A DNA stretch of 64,000 bases from Bacillus cytotoxicus (GTDB taxonomy: Bacteria; Bacillota; Bacilli; Bacillales; Bacillaceae_G). The stretch spans positions 159,972-223,971 of the forward strand of contig NZ_JAMBOP010000005.1 in assembly GCF_023715645.1 (NCBI RefSeq), written 5' to 3'. The notes under the pieces are model-generated. The model ran no database searches and had not been told where the DNA came from. It worked only from the letters and a program-made list of their open reading frames with translations. A program made the translations under genes and the position numbers. This document shows, piece after piece, positions 1 through 7,401 of this stretch. The number at the start of each line of letters is the position of its first letter. Position 1 is the stretch's first letter.

Positions 1-37
1 GTCTAATGTTGTCGAAGGGTCTTTATAGTGTGTCGAA

Positions 38-119
38 GCGCCGATATATTGCAAAGAACGATCGATATATCATGAAAAGCGCCGATATATTGCAAAGAAT
101 CACCGATATATCAGATGAC
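38..119. repeat. Tandem duplication of a 41-bp unit
   Basis: Two head-to-tail 41-bp copies (38-78 and 79-119) share an identical first 21 bases and a second shared block near the end of each unit. The second copy runs over the stop codon of the ABC-F gene. The DNA just before it (1-50) resembles 26752-26800, so this is one site of a dispersed repeat. Confidence 0.75.
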
Positions 120-1748
120 AGATTTTTTACATTCTTGAATTTGATGCAGGAGTTGCTCGTATTCGTTTTCGAGAGCAATTATATTATCGTGACGTCCTGG
201 CATCGAAATGCGTCCGATGACTTCTGTTAATTTTGTTTGCAGACGCAGTAGTTCCTGCTCTGTTGGATTGATTGAAGATTGTTCACCTCGTTTCGTATAT
301 TGTTCGTAACTACCTTGAAAGATCCGCGGTTCATCCTCATCTAGGTGTAAAATGTGGTCAGCAATTTTATGAACGAAAGTCCGGTCGTGAGTAACGAACA
401 ACACAGTACCGGGGTAATCTTTCAGCATTTGTTCTAGTTCTTCTTGAGTAGCGAGGTCTAAATAGTTTGTCGGTTCATCAAGAAGGAGCATATTGTAGTC
501 CCCTAAGAAGATTTTTGCTAGTGCGACCTTTACGCGTTCGCCGCCGCTTAAGACGTTTACTCGTTTGTAGACATTTTCTCTTCGGAAGAGGAGACGCGCA
601 AGAATTGTTCGGACGAAAGCCTCGTTATAACGCGTCTCTTCCATTACGTTTTGTAAAATGGTTTTGTCGTTTTGCAAAATCGATAGTGTTTGTTCAAAGT
701 AGCCGATTTTACAGCTTTTTGAAAGTTGAATTCCTCGTTCTTTTGTTTGCATCATATGAAATAGTGTCGTTTTTCCGCTTCCATTTTTTCCGAGGATCGC
801 AAGCTTTGCACCTGGAGTTATACTTCCGTTTATATTGTGAAAGAGGGTGCGGCTGCCGATTTTTTTCGTAACCTTATTAAATTGCACAGCTGTTTTACTA
901 TGAATGGGTGCATGGTATTGTATATCAAACTTTGTCTGGGCAATTTCTTTTGGTTTTTCTTTCTTTTCTAATTGCTCTAATCTTGTTTCTAATGCCTTGG
1001 CGGTTTTTTGGACGTTGCTTTGGCTATAAGCTGCGCCCATTTTGTATAGCCTAGATTCAGAGGAACTAAAGCTTGAGCGGATTTTTGTCATACCGGAAGC
1101 TCGCTGTTGTCTGTTTATGATTGCTGTTTCTAAGCGCTGTTTTTCTTTCGTATATTTTTCATATTCCGCTTGCTGGTGCTGCCTTTGCTGCTGCTTTTGC
1201 TCCCGATAGTTTGTGTAATTTCCTTTATATTCACGAACAGTACCGTCTTCAATTTCGATAATCTTTGTACAAATGGCGTCTAATAAAGCGCGGTCATGAG
1301 AAATTAAAATAATTGCACCTTTATAGGATTGTAATGCTTTCTCTAGTTGTTCTGTGCCATACATATCGAGATGACTTGTTGGTTCATCGGCAAATAAGAT
1401 AGCTGCTTCTTGTTCAAGAGCGTGAGCAATTTTTAACCGTTCGCGTTCACCACCGCTCATGTTTGTTGTGACGTGAGAAATTCCCCATTGTCCTTTGGCA
1501 AGAGAAGAGGCTGCTTCTAATGTCTCCTCATGGAACTGCGGAATGATGGCGATCGAACCGTAATGAGTAATCGTTCCTTCATCAGGTTCTATTTCCTTAC
1601 TTAATATTTGTAATAGCGTTGATTTTCCGGCGCCGTTTACACCGACGATGCCAATGCGGTCGTGCGCATGGATATCAAGTGCTTGTAATGTAAATAAAGT
1701 GCGGTCACCAAAGCTTTTTTCAATATTTCGTGCTGTTAAAACTGTCAT
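111..1748 (-). CDS. ABC-F ATPase, VmlR/Vga-like ribosome protection protein
   Basis: A cytosolic protein of 545 residues with two ABC nucleotide-binding domains and no membrane segments. Walker A motifs are GVNGAGKST near residue 40 and GKNGSGKTT in the second half. ABC signatures read MSGGERERLK and LSGGERVKVA, and the Walker B/D-loop motifs read ADEPTSHLD and LDEPTNYLD. A charged Q/K/E-rich linker joins the domains, as expected for the interdomain arm that reaches the peptidyl-transferase centre in antibiotic-resistance ABC-F proteins. Family members dislodge lincosamides, streptogramins A and pleuromutilins from the ribosome; which drug applies here cannot be told. The start is the ATG at 1748, 8 bases after a GGGAGG ribosome site; an upstream in-frame ATG at 1790 lacks one. 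The gene is monocistronic, with a long leader upstream. Confidence 0.88.
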   Translation of the reverse strand: MTVLTARNIEKSFGDRTLFTLQALDIHAHDRIGIVGVNGAGKSTLLQILSKEIEPDEGTITHYGSIAIIPQFHEETLEAASSLAKGQWGISHVTTNMSGGERERLKIAHALEQEAAILFADEPTSHLDMYGTEQLEKALQSYKGAIILISHDRALLDAICTKIIEIEDGTVREYKGNYTNYREQKQQQRQHQQAEYEKYTKEKQRLETAIINRQQRASGMTKIRSSFSSSESRLYKMGAAYSQSNVQKTAKALETRLEQLEKKEKPKEIAQTKFDIQYHAPIHSKTAVQFNKVTKKIGSRTLFHNINGSITPGAKLAILGKNGSGKTTLFHMMQTKERGIQLSKSCKIGYFEQTLSILQNDKTILQNVMEETRYNEAFVRTILARLLFRRENVYKRVNVLSGGERVKVALAKIFLGDYNMLLLDEPTNYLDLATQEELEQMLKDYPGTVLFVTHDRTFVHKIADHILHLDEDEPRIFQGSYEQYTKRGEQSSINPTEQELLRLQTKLTEVIGRISMPGRHDNIIALENEYEQLLHQIQECKKSVI

Positions 1749-1990
1749 AAAAAAAACCTCCCTAGTTTCACTAGAGAGGATAGATTTCACCCGTAGTTAT
1801 GTAAAAAGAGGTGCACAAAAAAACTGTACACGTATTTTACATGTTCCTGTCAAAAGAAAGTTATCGACAAAAGGGCAGACTAATCCTCTTCTAGTTTTCA
1901 TCGTTTTGTTTCACTATTTGTGATGGATGAATAAATAAGAGAATTAGAACTTCATTGGCCGATGTACCTTCCTTTCATAATTTTATCTTT
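1749..1990 (-). promoter_or_regulatory. Attenuator-like leader of the ABC-F gene
   Basis: The transcribed leader is about 235 nt. In mRNA order it has a ribosome site AAAGGAAGG followed by a three-codon ORF Met-Lys-Phe-stop (1955-1944). Next come two hairpins sharing the same bases, so only one can form: ACATG/CGTGT (arms 1840-1844 and 1828-1832) before a T7 run, or GTGTAC/GTGCAC (1826-1831 and 1811-1816). Last is a hairpin (1757-1779) that pairs the gene's own GGGAGG ribosome site. This layout resembles drug-induced control of vmlR, vga and erm genes; the mechanism here is inferred. Confidence 0.6.
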
Positions 1991-2020
1991 ATTGTATGCA
2001 TTTGGATGTTCGTTTGTCAA
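1991..2020 (-). promoter_or_regulatory. SigA-type promoter for the ABC-F gene
   Basis: On the minus strand TTGACA (2020-2015) and TACAAT (1996-1991) are separated by 18 bp. The predicted start near 1984 gives a leader of about 235 nt. Confidence 0.7.
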
Positions 2021-2196
2021 ATCATTCTGTTAATTTATCTTAAAAATTTGATTATATAGATTGTCCTTTTCGATTGCGCCTTTGTCATTTACAATCTCTT
2101 CTGGTGCATTGGCAGACCCGATGATACATGATATAGCCTTCAAAAGAAGCGCCGACAAAGTTAAAACTGTGTAATGAGCGGAAGTGCTGTTAATTT

Positions 2197-2458
2197 GTAA
2201 CTACTCAGTCGTACATTTCATTTAGAAGTTTGGTAAGGGGTATGATTCCAACGAAATATAGAAAGCTATTTTCATTTTCTAGCATATAGATTACTGTCAT
2301 GAAGATAAAAATGGACCTACACCTCGCTACCTCTCTTTGTTTTAAAACGTTGCGCGTGGCAGGAAAAGGCCCTGACCGCTTCTATGCATGGCCAGTCCCT
2401 CAGGACCATTTAAAAAGATGCTTTTCTGCCTTTTTTCATAGAGTGACTGAGTAGTTAC
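2197..2458 (+). mobile_element. MITE-like repeat, copy 1 (262 bp)
   Basis: The element is bounded by 14-bp perfect terminal inverted repeats, GTAACTACTCAGTC at 2197-2210 and its complement at 2445-2458. Flanking 8-mers GTTAATTT (2189-2196) and GTTAATGT (2459-2466) match at 7 of 8 bases, as expected for an old target duplication. It carries no open reading frame of note, so it is non-autonomous. The interior contains the palindromic GGCC...GGTCAGGGCC core that also occurs alone elsewhere in the window. It lies just beyond the LysR stop codon. Confidence 0.8.
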
Positions 2459-2473
2459 GTTAATGTTGGATTG

Positions 2474-3367
2474 TCACCGTTGTTGATTCGCAAAGTTTTG
2501 CACATGATCTAAAAATACTTGAATCGCTTTAGAAGGAATGAAATACTTTCCACGTACAATGGAGAAAGGACGCATGAGCTTTTCGTTTGGCACAGGTATG
2601 TGACATACTTCACCGGCCTGTAATTCTTTACGTACCGTCCAGTCTGATAAAATGGCAATTCCAAGTCCGGCAGCAACGGCTTCTTTTACACTTTGAATGC
2701 TGCTAAATGTGAAGTACCGCTTCATTTTTAAATGATGGTCGTGAATAAAGCGGTCGCTGTAAGCTCTCGTTCCTGAACCGGTTTCGCGGAGCACCCATAC
2801 TTGATTCTGCAGCATGCTTGTCTGAAGTGGGCTCGTCATTGTGAGAGGATGATTTGGCGGAACAACAAGCTTCATTTCATCTTCCATAAATGATTCTACG
2901 TTTACATCTGTGTAGATGACTTGCCCTTCTACTAAGCCGATATCTAGTTGATTTGAGCGAACTCCTTGTAATACCTCTTCTGTATTTGAGATAAAGGTAT
3001 GCACTTCAACGTGCGAATGTTCCTTTGCGTAGTTTGCTAATATTTTGGGAAGAAGATACTCTCCGATTGTAAAACTAGCGCCGATGCGTAGTGTTCCCGT
3101 AACGATATTATGAAGTTCATTAATTTCTTGTTTTGCTTCTTCATACAGTGTCAGCATTTGTTTTGCATGTATGTATAAAATGTTTCCTGCTTCTGTGACT
3201 TGGACATGCTTTGGTGAGCGATGAATAAGCGTTGTACCGAATTCATTTTCTAAATTCCGAATGTGCATGCTAACACCTGGCTGGGAAAGGTTCAGCATTT
3301 CAGCAGCTCTTGAAAAATGTTTTTGTTCTACGACGGTGACAAAAATTTTTAAAATGTCCGTGTTTAT
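2474..3367 (-). CDS. LysR-family transcriptional regulator (apparent non-ATG start)
   Basis: A LysR-type regulator with an N-terminal winged helix-turn-helix and a periplasmic-binding-like effector domain. The family helix-turn-helix reads continuously in frame upstream of the first ATG (3298): residues include DILKIFVTVVEQ and HFSRAAEMLNLSQPG. The true start must therefore lie further up. The codon at the expected place (3365-3367), 9 bases after an AAAGGA ribosome site, is ATA; ATT and CTG lie just before it. With that start the protein is 297 residues, normal for LysR. The first ATG would remove half of the DNA-binding domain. It is divergent from the YeiH-like transporter, its probable target. 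A dispersed repeat lies between the ribosome site and the upstream promoter region. Confidence 0.8.
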   Translation of the reverse strand: MNTDILKIFVTVVEQKHFSRAAEMLNLSQPGVSMHIRNLENEFGTTLIHRSPKHVQVTEAGNILYIHAKQMLTLYEEAKQEINELHNIVTGTLRIGASFTIGEYLLPKILANYAKEHSHVEVHTFISNTEEVLQGVRSNQLDIGLVEGQVIYTDVNVESFMEDEMKLVVPPNHPLTMTSPLQTSMLQNQVWVLRETGSGTRAYSDRFIHDHHLKMKRYFTFSSIQSVKEAVAAGLGIAILSDWTVRKELQAGEVCHIPVPNEKLMRPFSIVRGKYFIPSKAIQVFLDHVQNFANQQR

Positions 3368-3398
3368 GAGAATCAGTCCTTTCGTTTTTGATTTTTGA

Positions 3399-3520
3399 TT
3401 TTTGTCCAGCTCCAGCGGCTAGAATCTCCGGTCGTTTCGCTCCCTCGGACGAGGTGAAAAGCACCTCTCTGTCGGTGGCTCCAACGCCCTCCCATTCTGA
3501 GCGAGCCGCTTCCGCTTTTC
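3399..3520. repeat. Dispersed GC-rich repeat upstream of the LysR gene
   Basis: About 120 bp, much richer in GC than its surroundings, beginning TTTGTCCAGCTCCAGCGGC and ending GAGCGAGCCGCTTCCGC. Internal hairpins include CGAGGTG...CACCTC. I recall similar intergenic repeats starting with this CCAGCTCC motif in many Bacillaceae genomes. It would be transcribed in the 5' leader of the LysR mRNA. Confidence 0.55.
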
Positions 3521-3649
3521 TTTTCATTTTATCATAAGTTTTCTTGATGTTTGAGATAGTATATTGATATTTAACTTATGATTAAAATACTCTTATAATA
3601 AAAATATATGAATCTATTTTGATTACTCGATATATAAATTATTGCTATG

Positions 3650-3800
3650 TAGAAAAAAGGAGATTGTACTCGCTTTTTCCCTTTGTTTGGACTTCGCATG
3701 TGGCAGAAAAAGGCCCTCATCGCATTTATGCAAGGCCAGATGCTCTTGCCCGCCGAAAAAGAATGGTTTTTATGTCATTTGTTAAATTGGATTTATATAA
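3650..3800. repeat. Degenerate copy of the dispersed GGCC core repeat
   Basis: It contains CATGTGGCAGAAAAAGGCCC, then ATGCAAGGCCAGATGCTCTT and a tail AATTGGATTTATATAAG. The same order of motifs occurs inside the 262-bp MITE-like copy and at 15310, 15940 and 27612. It has no terminal inverted repeats here. Confidence 0.5.
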
Positions 3801-3844
3801 GAACGAACATGCATGTTACAAGATATTTATTGGGGTGATACAAA

Positions 3845-4867
3845 GTGAATCAAATGATAGCCTTAGAAAAGAAGCAGCGTTTTGGGTTTGCACAGGGCAT
3901 TGGGATTACGTTACTCATTGCGATTGCTGCAAAATATTTGGCGCAGCTTCCGTTTTTAAGTATTATGGGCCAATTGGTCATTGCTATCCTAATCGGAATG
4001 ATATGGAGAGCGGCAATTGGTGTGCCGCATCAAGCGATTGCGGGAACGAATTTTGCGAGTAAAAAATTACTGCGTCTCGGAATTATATTACTCGGTATGC
4101 GATTAAATTTAGTTGATATTGCAAAGGCGGGCCCGAAAGTGTTGGTCATGGCTGCAATTGTTATTACATTTACACTTACTGTTGTTTATGCGTTAACACG
4201 TTTTTGTAAAGTAGAGAAGAAGCTGGGTATTTTAACGGCATGTGGAACAGCGATTTGCGGGGCAGCGGCTGTTGTGGCAATTGGACCACAAGTCAAAGCA
4301 AAGGACGAAGAGGTTGCCGTTAGTGCAGCAATCGTTGCGATTTTAGGGACAATTTTCACATTAGCATATACACTGCTATATCCTGTGCTTAACTTGTCTC
4401 CGTATGGATATGGTGTTTTTTCCGGAGCAACATTGCATGAAATTGCGCATGTTATTGCAGCAGCAGCACCTGGCGGCAGTCAATCAGTTGATATTGCAGT
4501 CATTATGAAATTAACGCGCGTTGCCTTTTTGGTACCTGTGGCAATTTTAATTGGCATATGGTTTCAACGCGGAGAAGGAACTGGAGAGAAAAAATCTTGG
4601 CGCGATATTCCAATTCCGTGGTTTATTTTTGGTTTCCTAGCAGTGAGTGCGTTTCATTCACTAGGAATTATACCTGAAAAAATCGCCAGCGATATTGTAG
4701 TTATTTCATACATGCTTATGGCGATGGCAATGGCTGGACTTGGTTTAAATGTAGAATTTAAGACATTCCGTAAGCTCGGAACGAAAGCATTTGTTGCCGG
4801 GTTAATTGGATCGGTATTACTTTCTGTTCTTGGGTATACGCTTGTATATGTGTTGCATTTTGTGTAG
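3845..4867 (+). CDS. YeiH/UPF0324 family putative exporter
   Basis: A polytopic membrane protein of 340 residues with about ten hydrophobic segments, in the UPF0324 (YeiH) family annotated as putative sulfate exporters. The conserved GTAICGAAAVVAIGP stretch sits mid-protein. The start is GTG at 3845, eight bases after a GGGGTG ribosome site. The divergent LysR gene is the usual partner of yeiH, suggesting control by a sulfur- or stress-related effector. The substrate is not shown experimentally for most family members. No strong terminator follows; 4868-5007 holds nothing I can identify. Confidence 0.8.
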   Translation: MNQMIALEKKQRFGFAQGIGITLLIAIAAKYLAQLPFLSIMGQLVIAILIGMIWRAAIGVPHQAIAGTNFASKKLLRLGIILLGMRLNLVDIAKAGPKVLVMAAIVITFTLTVVYALTRFCKVEKKLGILTACGTAICGAAAVVAIGPQVKAKDEEVAVSAAIVAILGTIFTLAYTLLYPVLNLSPYGYGVFSGATLHEIAHVIAAAAPGGSQSVDIAVIMKLTRVAFLVPVAILIGIWFQRGEGTGEKKSWRDIPIPWFIFGFLAVSAFHSLGIIPEKIASDIVVISYMLMAMAMAGLGLNVEFKTFRKLGTKAFVAGLIGSVLLSVLGYTLVYVLHFV

Positions 4868-5007
4868 AGGATCGATTGCTTAGTTCGTTAAATAAGAAAT
4901 AGGCAATATTGTTTTCTGATAATATGAGATGTATAATGTAGCTGTAAGGAAATACCTTTATTTAATAATGGTTTTAACTGATTTATTCAGTGCATAATAA
5001 TAAAGGA

Positions 5008-5029
5008 CAGAATGCTGCGAATATTCTGC
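5008..5029 (-). terminator. Possible terminator after the small basic membrane peptide
   Basis: On the minus strand a 7-bp stem GCAGAAT/ATTCTGT is followed by CCTTTATTATTA, a weak T-rich tract. It lies about 50 bases past the stop codon of the 56-residue gene. Confidence 0.35.
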
Positions 5030-5076
5030 CCAATTTGTAACTGCCGCTGTTAGGTGGTTGGTTGCAAAGTCATATA

Positions 5077-5247
5077 TTACTTGTTCTTTGAACCACCTTT
5101 TCTACGTTTGGCTGACGTTGGGGTGGTTTTTTTACGTTTATTATTGCCTTTTACTAGCTTATTTGCATAAGCTGTCGCAAAAGTTGTGACGAACACTGTT
5201 ACGAATAGGTTCGTAGCATCCTGCAATAATTGTTGTAAAAACTCCAT
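5077..5247 (-). CDS. Small membrane peptide with a basic tail (56 aa)
   Basis: This short gene starts at the ATG at 5247, after an excellent GGAGG ribosome site with 8-base spacing. The encoded 56 residues have an acidic start, one hydrophobic span at about residues 12-31 (NLFVTVFVTTFATAYA) and a strongly basic tail rich in K and R with KRRKGG near the end. I do not recognise a family. The one-helix-plus-basic-tail form is seen in small membrane regulators and in type I toxins, but no antisense RNA promoter was established, so no function is assigned. An upstream in-frame ATG at 5301 lacks a ribosome site. Confidence 0.6.
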   Translation of the reverse strand: MEFLQQLLQDATNLFVTVFVTTFATAYANKLVKGNNKRKKTTPTSAKRRKGGSKNK

Positions 5248-5383
5248 TTGGTTCACCTCCTTTCCCTCTAAAAGTAGAGAAAGAAAGGTACAACCTCCCA
5301 CCGCGCGTCCTCAGTTACTAACTACATTATCCTGTAATGCCTAAGCAGAGAGAAGTTCATATTCAAACATTAATTATTATATC

Positions 5384-5611
5384 GTAGCTACTCAGCCCCT
5401 CTATGAAAAAAGGTAGAAAACCACTTTCTTTTTAGGTTGGTGAGAGCAACTGGCCGTGTGTTGGAGCGGTCAGGGCCTTTTCCTGCCACACGCAACGTTT
5501 TAAAACAAAAAAAGGTAGCGAGGTGTAGGTCCATTTTTATCTTCATGACAGCAATCTAGATGCTGAAACATGAAAATAACTTTCCAATGAAATGTATGAC
5601 TGAGTAGTTAC
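5384..5611 (-). mobile_element. MITE-like repeat, copy 2 (228 bp)
   Basis: It is in reverse orientation to copy 1. The right end is the perfect GACTGAGTAGTTAC (5598-5611) and the left end a degenerate GTAGCTACTCAG (5384-5395). Identical 8-mers ATTATATC flank it at 5376-5383 and 5612-5619, a clear target-site duplication. Insertion is immediately upstream of the XRE gene promoter region, so part of the regulator's upstream DNA is repeat-derived. Confidence 0.85.
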
Positions 5612-5647
5612 ATTATATCTTTACTTATTCTGGGAAATATTTATAAT

Positions 5648-5671
5648 AAAAGTAAAGATATCTTTACTTTT
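5648..5671. promoter_or_regulatory. 24-bp perfect palindrome, likely operator of the XRE gene
   Basis: The palindrome is centred on GTAAAGATATCTTTAC with A and T arms outside, and ends 14 bases before the XRE start codon. A half-site ATATCTTTACTT also occurs at 5616-5627. It sits between a TATAAT-like stretch (5642) and the ribosome site, a good position for autorepression. Confidence 0.6.
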
Positions 5672-5685
5672 TGAAGGTGGATTCT

Positions 5686-5883
5686 ATGAGTGTACAAAAC
5701 AGAATTAAAGAATTGAGAAAACAAAATCATATTACGCAAGTTGAGATGGCAAAAGCAATGCAAGTGACGCGTCAAACAATTGTTGCGATTGAAAATCATC
5801 ATTACAATCCGAGTTTGGAGTTGTCACTTAAGATTGCGAAGTATTTTAAGTTGAGTGTGGAGGAGATTTTTACGTTGGAATAG
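5686..5883 (+). CDS. XRE-family transcriptional regulator (65 aa)
   Basis: A single helix-turn-helix domain of the Cro/C1 type covers nearly all 65 residues (QNRIKELRKQNHITQVEMAKAM, with recognition helix TRQTIVAIENHHYNPSL). This YozG-like subclass typically precedes small membrane proteins, as here. The start is ATG at 5686 after GAAGGTGG; a TTG at 5671 would overlap the palindromic operator. The stop is 12 bases before the next gene, so the three genes 5686-6525 form one unit that ends at the terminator at 6542. Confidence 0.85.
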   Translation: MSVQNRIKELRKQNHITQVEMAKAMQVTRQTIVAIENHHYNPSLELSLKIAKYFKLSVEEIFTLE

Positions 5884-5895
5884 GGGGCAATTGTG

Positions 5896-6285
5896 ATGGG
5901 GAGTTATAAATCGTTATACATAGGGACTTTTTTAGGGTTAATTATAGGAGATATTCTATTATTTATGATGGATTCTTCTATCCCGAAGATACCGGTATTA
6001 TTGAGTAATGCTTTAGCGATGGTATGTGTGATTTTATACGCTTATTACAAAAAGAAGAAGTTTGAACGTGAAGAAATTCCTGAGATTGATGAACGGGTAC
6101 AAGACAATATAAAGAGATATTTAAATATTGCTTTTGTGATGTCATTTATGATTCTCATTTTCTACATTGGCATAAGTAAAGTGGTCGGTAGAGAAACGTT
6201 ACAAGTGCAAGAAATGTTTCTTATTTGCTGCGCTTTGATGGCTGGTAGCTTTATTGTTGCAACGGTATGTGGAAAACGAGCGTAA
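5896..6285 (+). CDS. Four-helix membrane protein of the XRE operon
   Basis: It encodes 129 residues with about four transmembrane helices: near residues 5-25, 31-50, 75-98 and 103-125. A central charged segment contains EIPEIDERVQDN between helices two and three, reminiscent of DUF2178-type membrane proteins that accompany small XRE regulators. The start is the ATG at 5896, seven bases after GGGGG; a GTG directly before it (5893) is possible. The function is unknown; it is probably repressed by the XRE protein. Confidence 0.75.
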   Translation: MGSYKSLYIGTFLGLIIGDILLFMMDSSIPKIPVLLSNALAMVCVILYAYYKKKKFEREEIPEIDERVQDNIKRYLNIAFVMSFMILIFYIGISKVVGRETLQVQEMFLICCALMAGSFIVATVCGKRA

Positions 6286-6300
6286 AGGGAGAAATGAATT

Positions 6301-6525
6301 ATGAAAAGACGAGTCGATGAATACGAATGGCACATAACAGGGACAGCCTCCAGGTACACCTGTATGTTTTACGGTACATGCCTGTTAATTTGGGCATTTT
6401 ATGACATGATAACAAAAGGGAAAACAGGCTGGGCGTTTCCGATTATGGCGACTGGTAGTGCGATCTTTTTCGCAATTTGTGCCTGGGAGAAACGAAAGCT
6501 GAAAAATCTTGAAGATGATGAATAA
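6301..6525 (+). CDS. Small two-helix membrane protein (74 aa)
   Basis: A protein of 74 residues with hydrophobic spans at about 20-37 (CMFYGTCLLIWAFYD) and 44-61, a charged start and an acidic end. The ribosome site GGGAGAA precedes the ATG at 6301. It is the last gene of the XRE operon, before a strong terminator. I do not recognise a family. Confidence 0.65.
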   Translation: MKRRVDEYEWHITGTASRYTCMFYGTCLLIWAFYDMITKGKTGWAFPIMATGSAIFFAICAWEKRKLKNLEDDE

Positions 6526-6541
6526 GAATGATTTCGATAAG

Positions 6542-6577
6542 AGCTGTTTACAACAAATTTGATGTAAACAGCTTTTT
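6542..6577 (+). terminator. Terminator of the XRE operon
   Basis: An 11-bp stem AGCTGTTTACA/TGTAAACAGCT is followed by TTTTTATTTT. Confidence 0.85.
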
Positions 6578-6593
6578 ATTTTGATAAATCCTC

Positions 6594-6624
6594 TTGAAAC
6601 TGACGTTACGTCACCTTTTATAAT
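6594..6624 (+). promoter_or_regulatory. MerR-type promoter with 19-bp spacer
   Basis: TTGAAA (6594-6599) and TATAAT (6619-6624) are 19 bp apart, the over-long spacing typical of MerR-activated promoters. The palindrome TGACGTTACGTCA (6601-6613) fills the spacer, where a MerR dimer would bind and distort the DNA. Autoregulation of the downstream gene is inferred. Confidence 0.75.
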
Positions 6625-6645
6625 GAAAAAGAGAGGGTGATGGAA

Positions 6646-7401
6646 ATGATTTCTATTCAGCAATTAACGAAGGAAACGGGTGTTACAGTAAGAACACTTC
6701 GATATTATGATCAAATTGGTTTGTTAGAGCCGAGCGGAAAGACGGAAGGTGGACACCGGTTATATAGTGAGCCTGATGTATTGAAATTGCAGCAGATTTT
6801 GTTTTTTAAAGAAATGGGATTCGCATTAAAAGAAATCACGAATATGTTGGAAACAGAGCGTGTAAATTTCAAAGAGGTTTTGCAAAAGCAATTGTTGTTC
6901 GTACGAGAAGAGCAGCAGAAGCTTTCGAGTATAGAGAAAATGATGCAAGCTGTGTTACATTCTACTGAGCTGGAAGGGGACTTGAATTGGGATATTATGT
7001 TTGAGCTTATGCAGCTTTCACAACAGTCCCCGCGAATGCGTCAGCAATTTCAGCAACAAGTATTTTCACAGGAAGAAGAACACCTGCTTAAAAATTTCCC
7101 AAACATGAGTGAGCAAAATGCAGAAGTACAAGAGTGGATTCTTTTACTAAAACGAATGCGTCAGTTTATGCAAAAGAAGAAAGCACCAAGTGATGCAGAA
7201 GTACAAGGAATTACCGGAATCATTTTAGAGAAGTGCAAAGAGATGGCAAACGGTGATGAAGCGTTTTTAGATAAATTGTGGGAAGTACGTAAGTCAAAGG
7301 ACGAGTCGAAAAGGATGAATATGTATCCAATTGAAGAAGAGCTTTTGCAGTATATGGATGAGGCTTTTGAATTGTATATAGAGGGAGTGGAGAAAGAATG
7401 A
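6646..7401 (+). CDS. MerR-family regulator, TipA/Mta-like
   Basis: The N-terminal MerR domain (residues 1-70) contains TVRTLRYYDQIGLLEPS and a long coiled-coil dimer helix to about residue 110. The C-terminal part, about 140 residues, is helical and resembles the TipAS ligand-binding domain of regulators that sense thiopeptides and other drugs. Of the candidate starts (GTG 6637, ATG 6640, ATG 6646), the ATG at 6646 has the best spacing to GAGAGGG and gives 251 residues. Its stop overlaps the next start (ATGA), so the two are translationally coupled. The ligand is unknown. Confidence 0.85.
   Translation: MISIQQLTKETGVTVRTLRYYDQIGLLEPSGKTEGGHRLYSEPDVLKLQQILFFKEMGFALKEITNMLETERVNFKEVLQKQLLFVREEQQKLSSIEKMMQAVLHSTELEGDLNWDIMFELMQLSQQSPRMRQQFQQQVFSQEEEHLLKNFPNMSEQNAEVQEWILLLKRMRQFMQKKKAPSDAEVQGITGIILEKCKEMANGDEAFLDKLWEVRKSKDESKRMNMYPIEEELLQYMDEAFELYIEGVEKE

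Noticed and set aside
1797-1901. 34-codon ORF in the ABC-F leader as a leader peptide
   Set aside because: It has no ribosome site and overlaps the hairpins; the three-codon ORF with a strong ribosome site is the better candidate.
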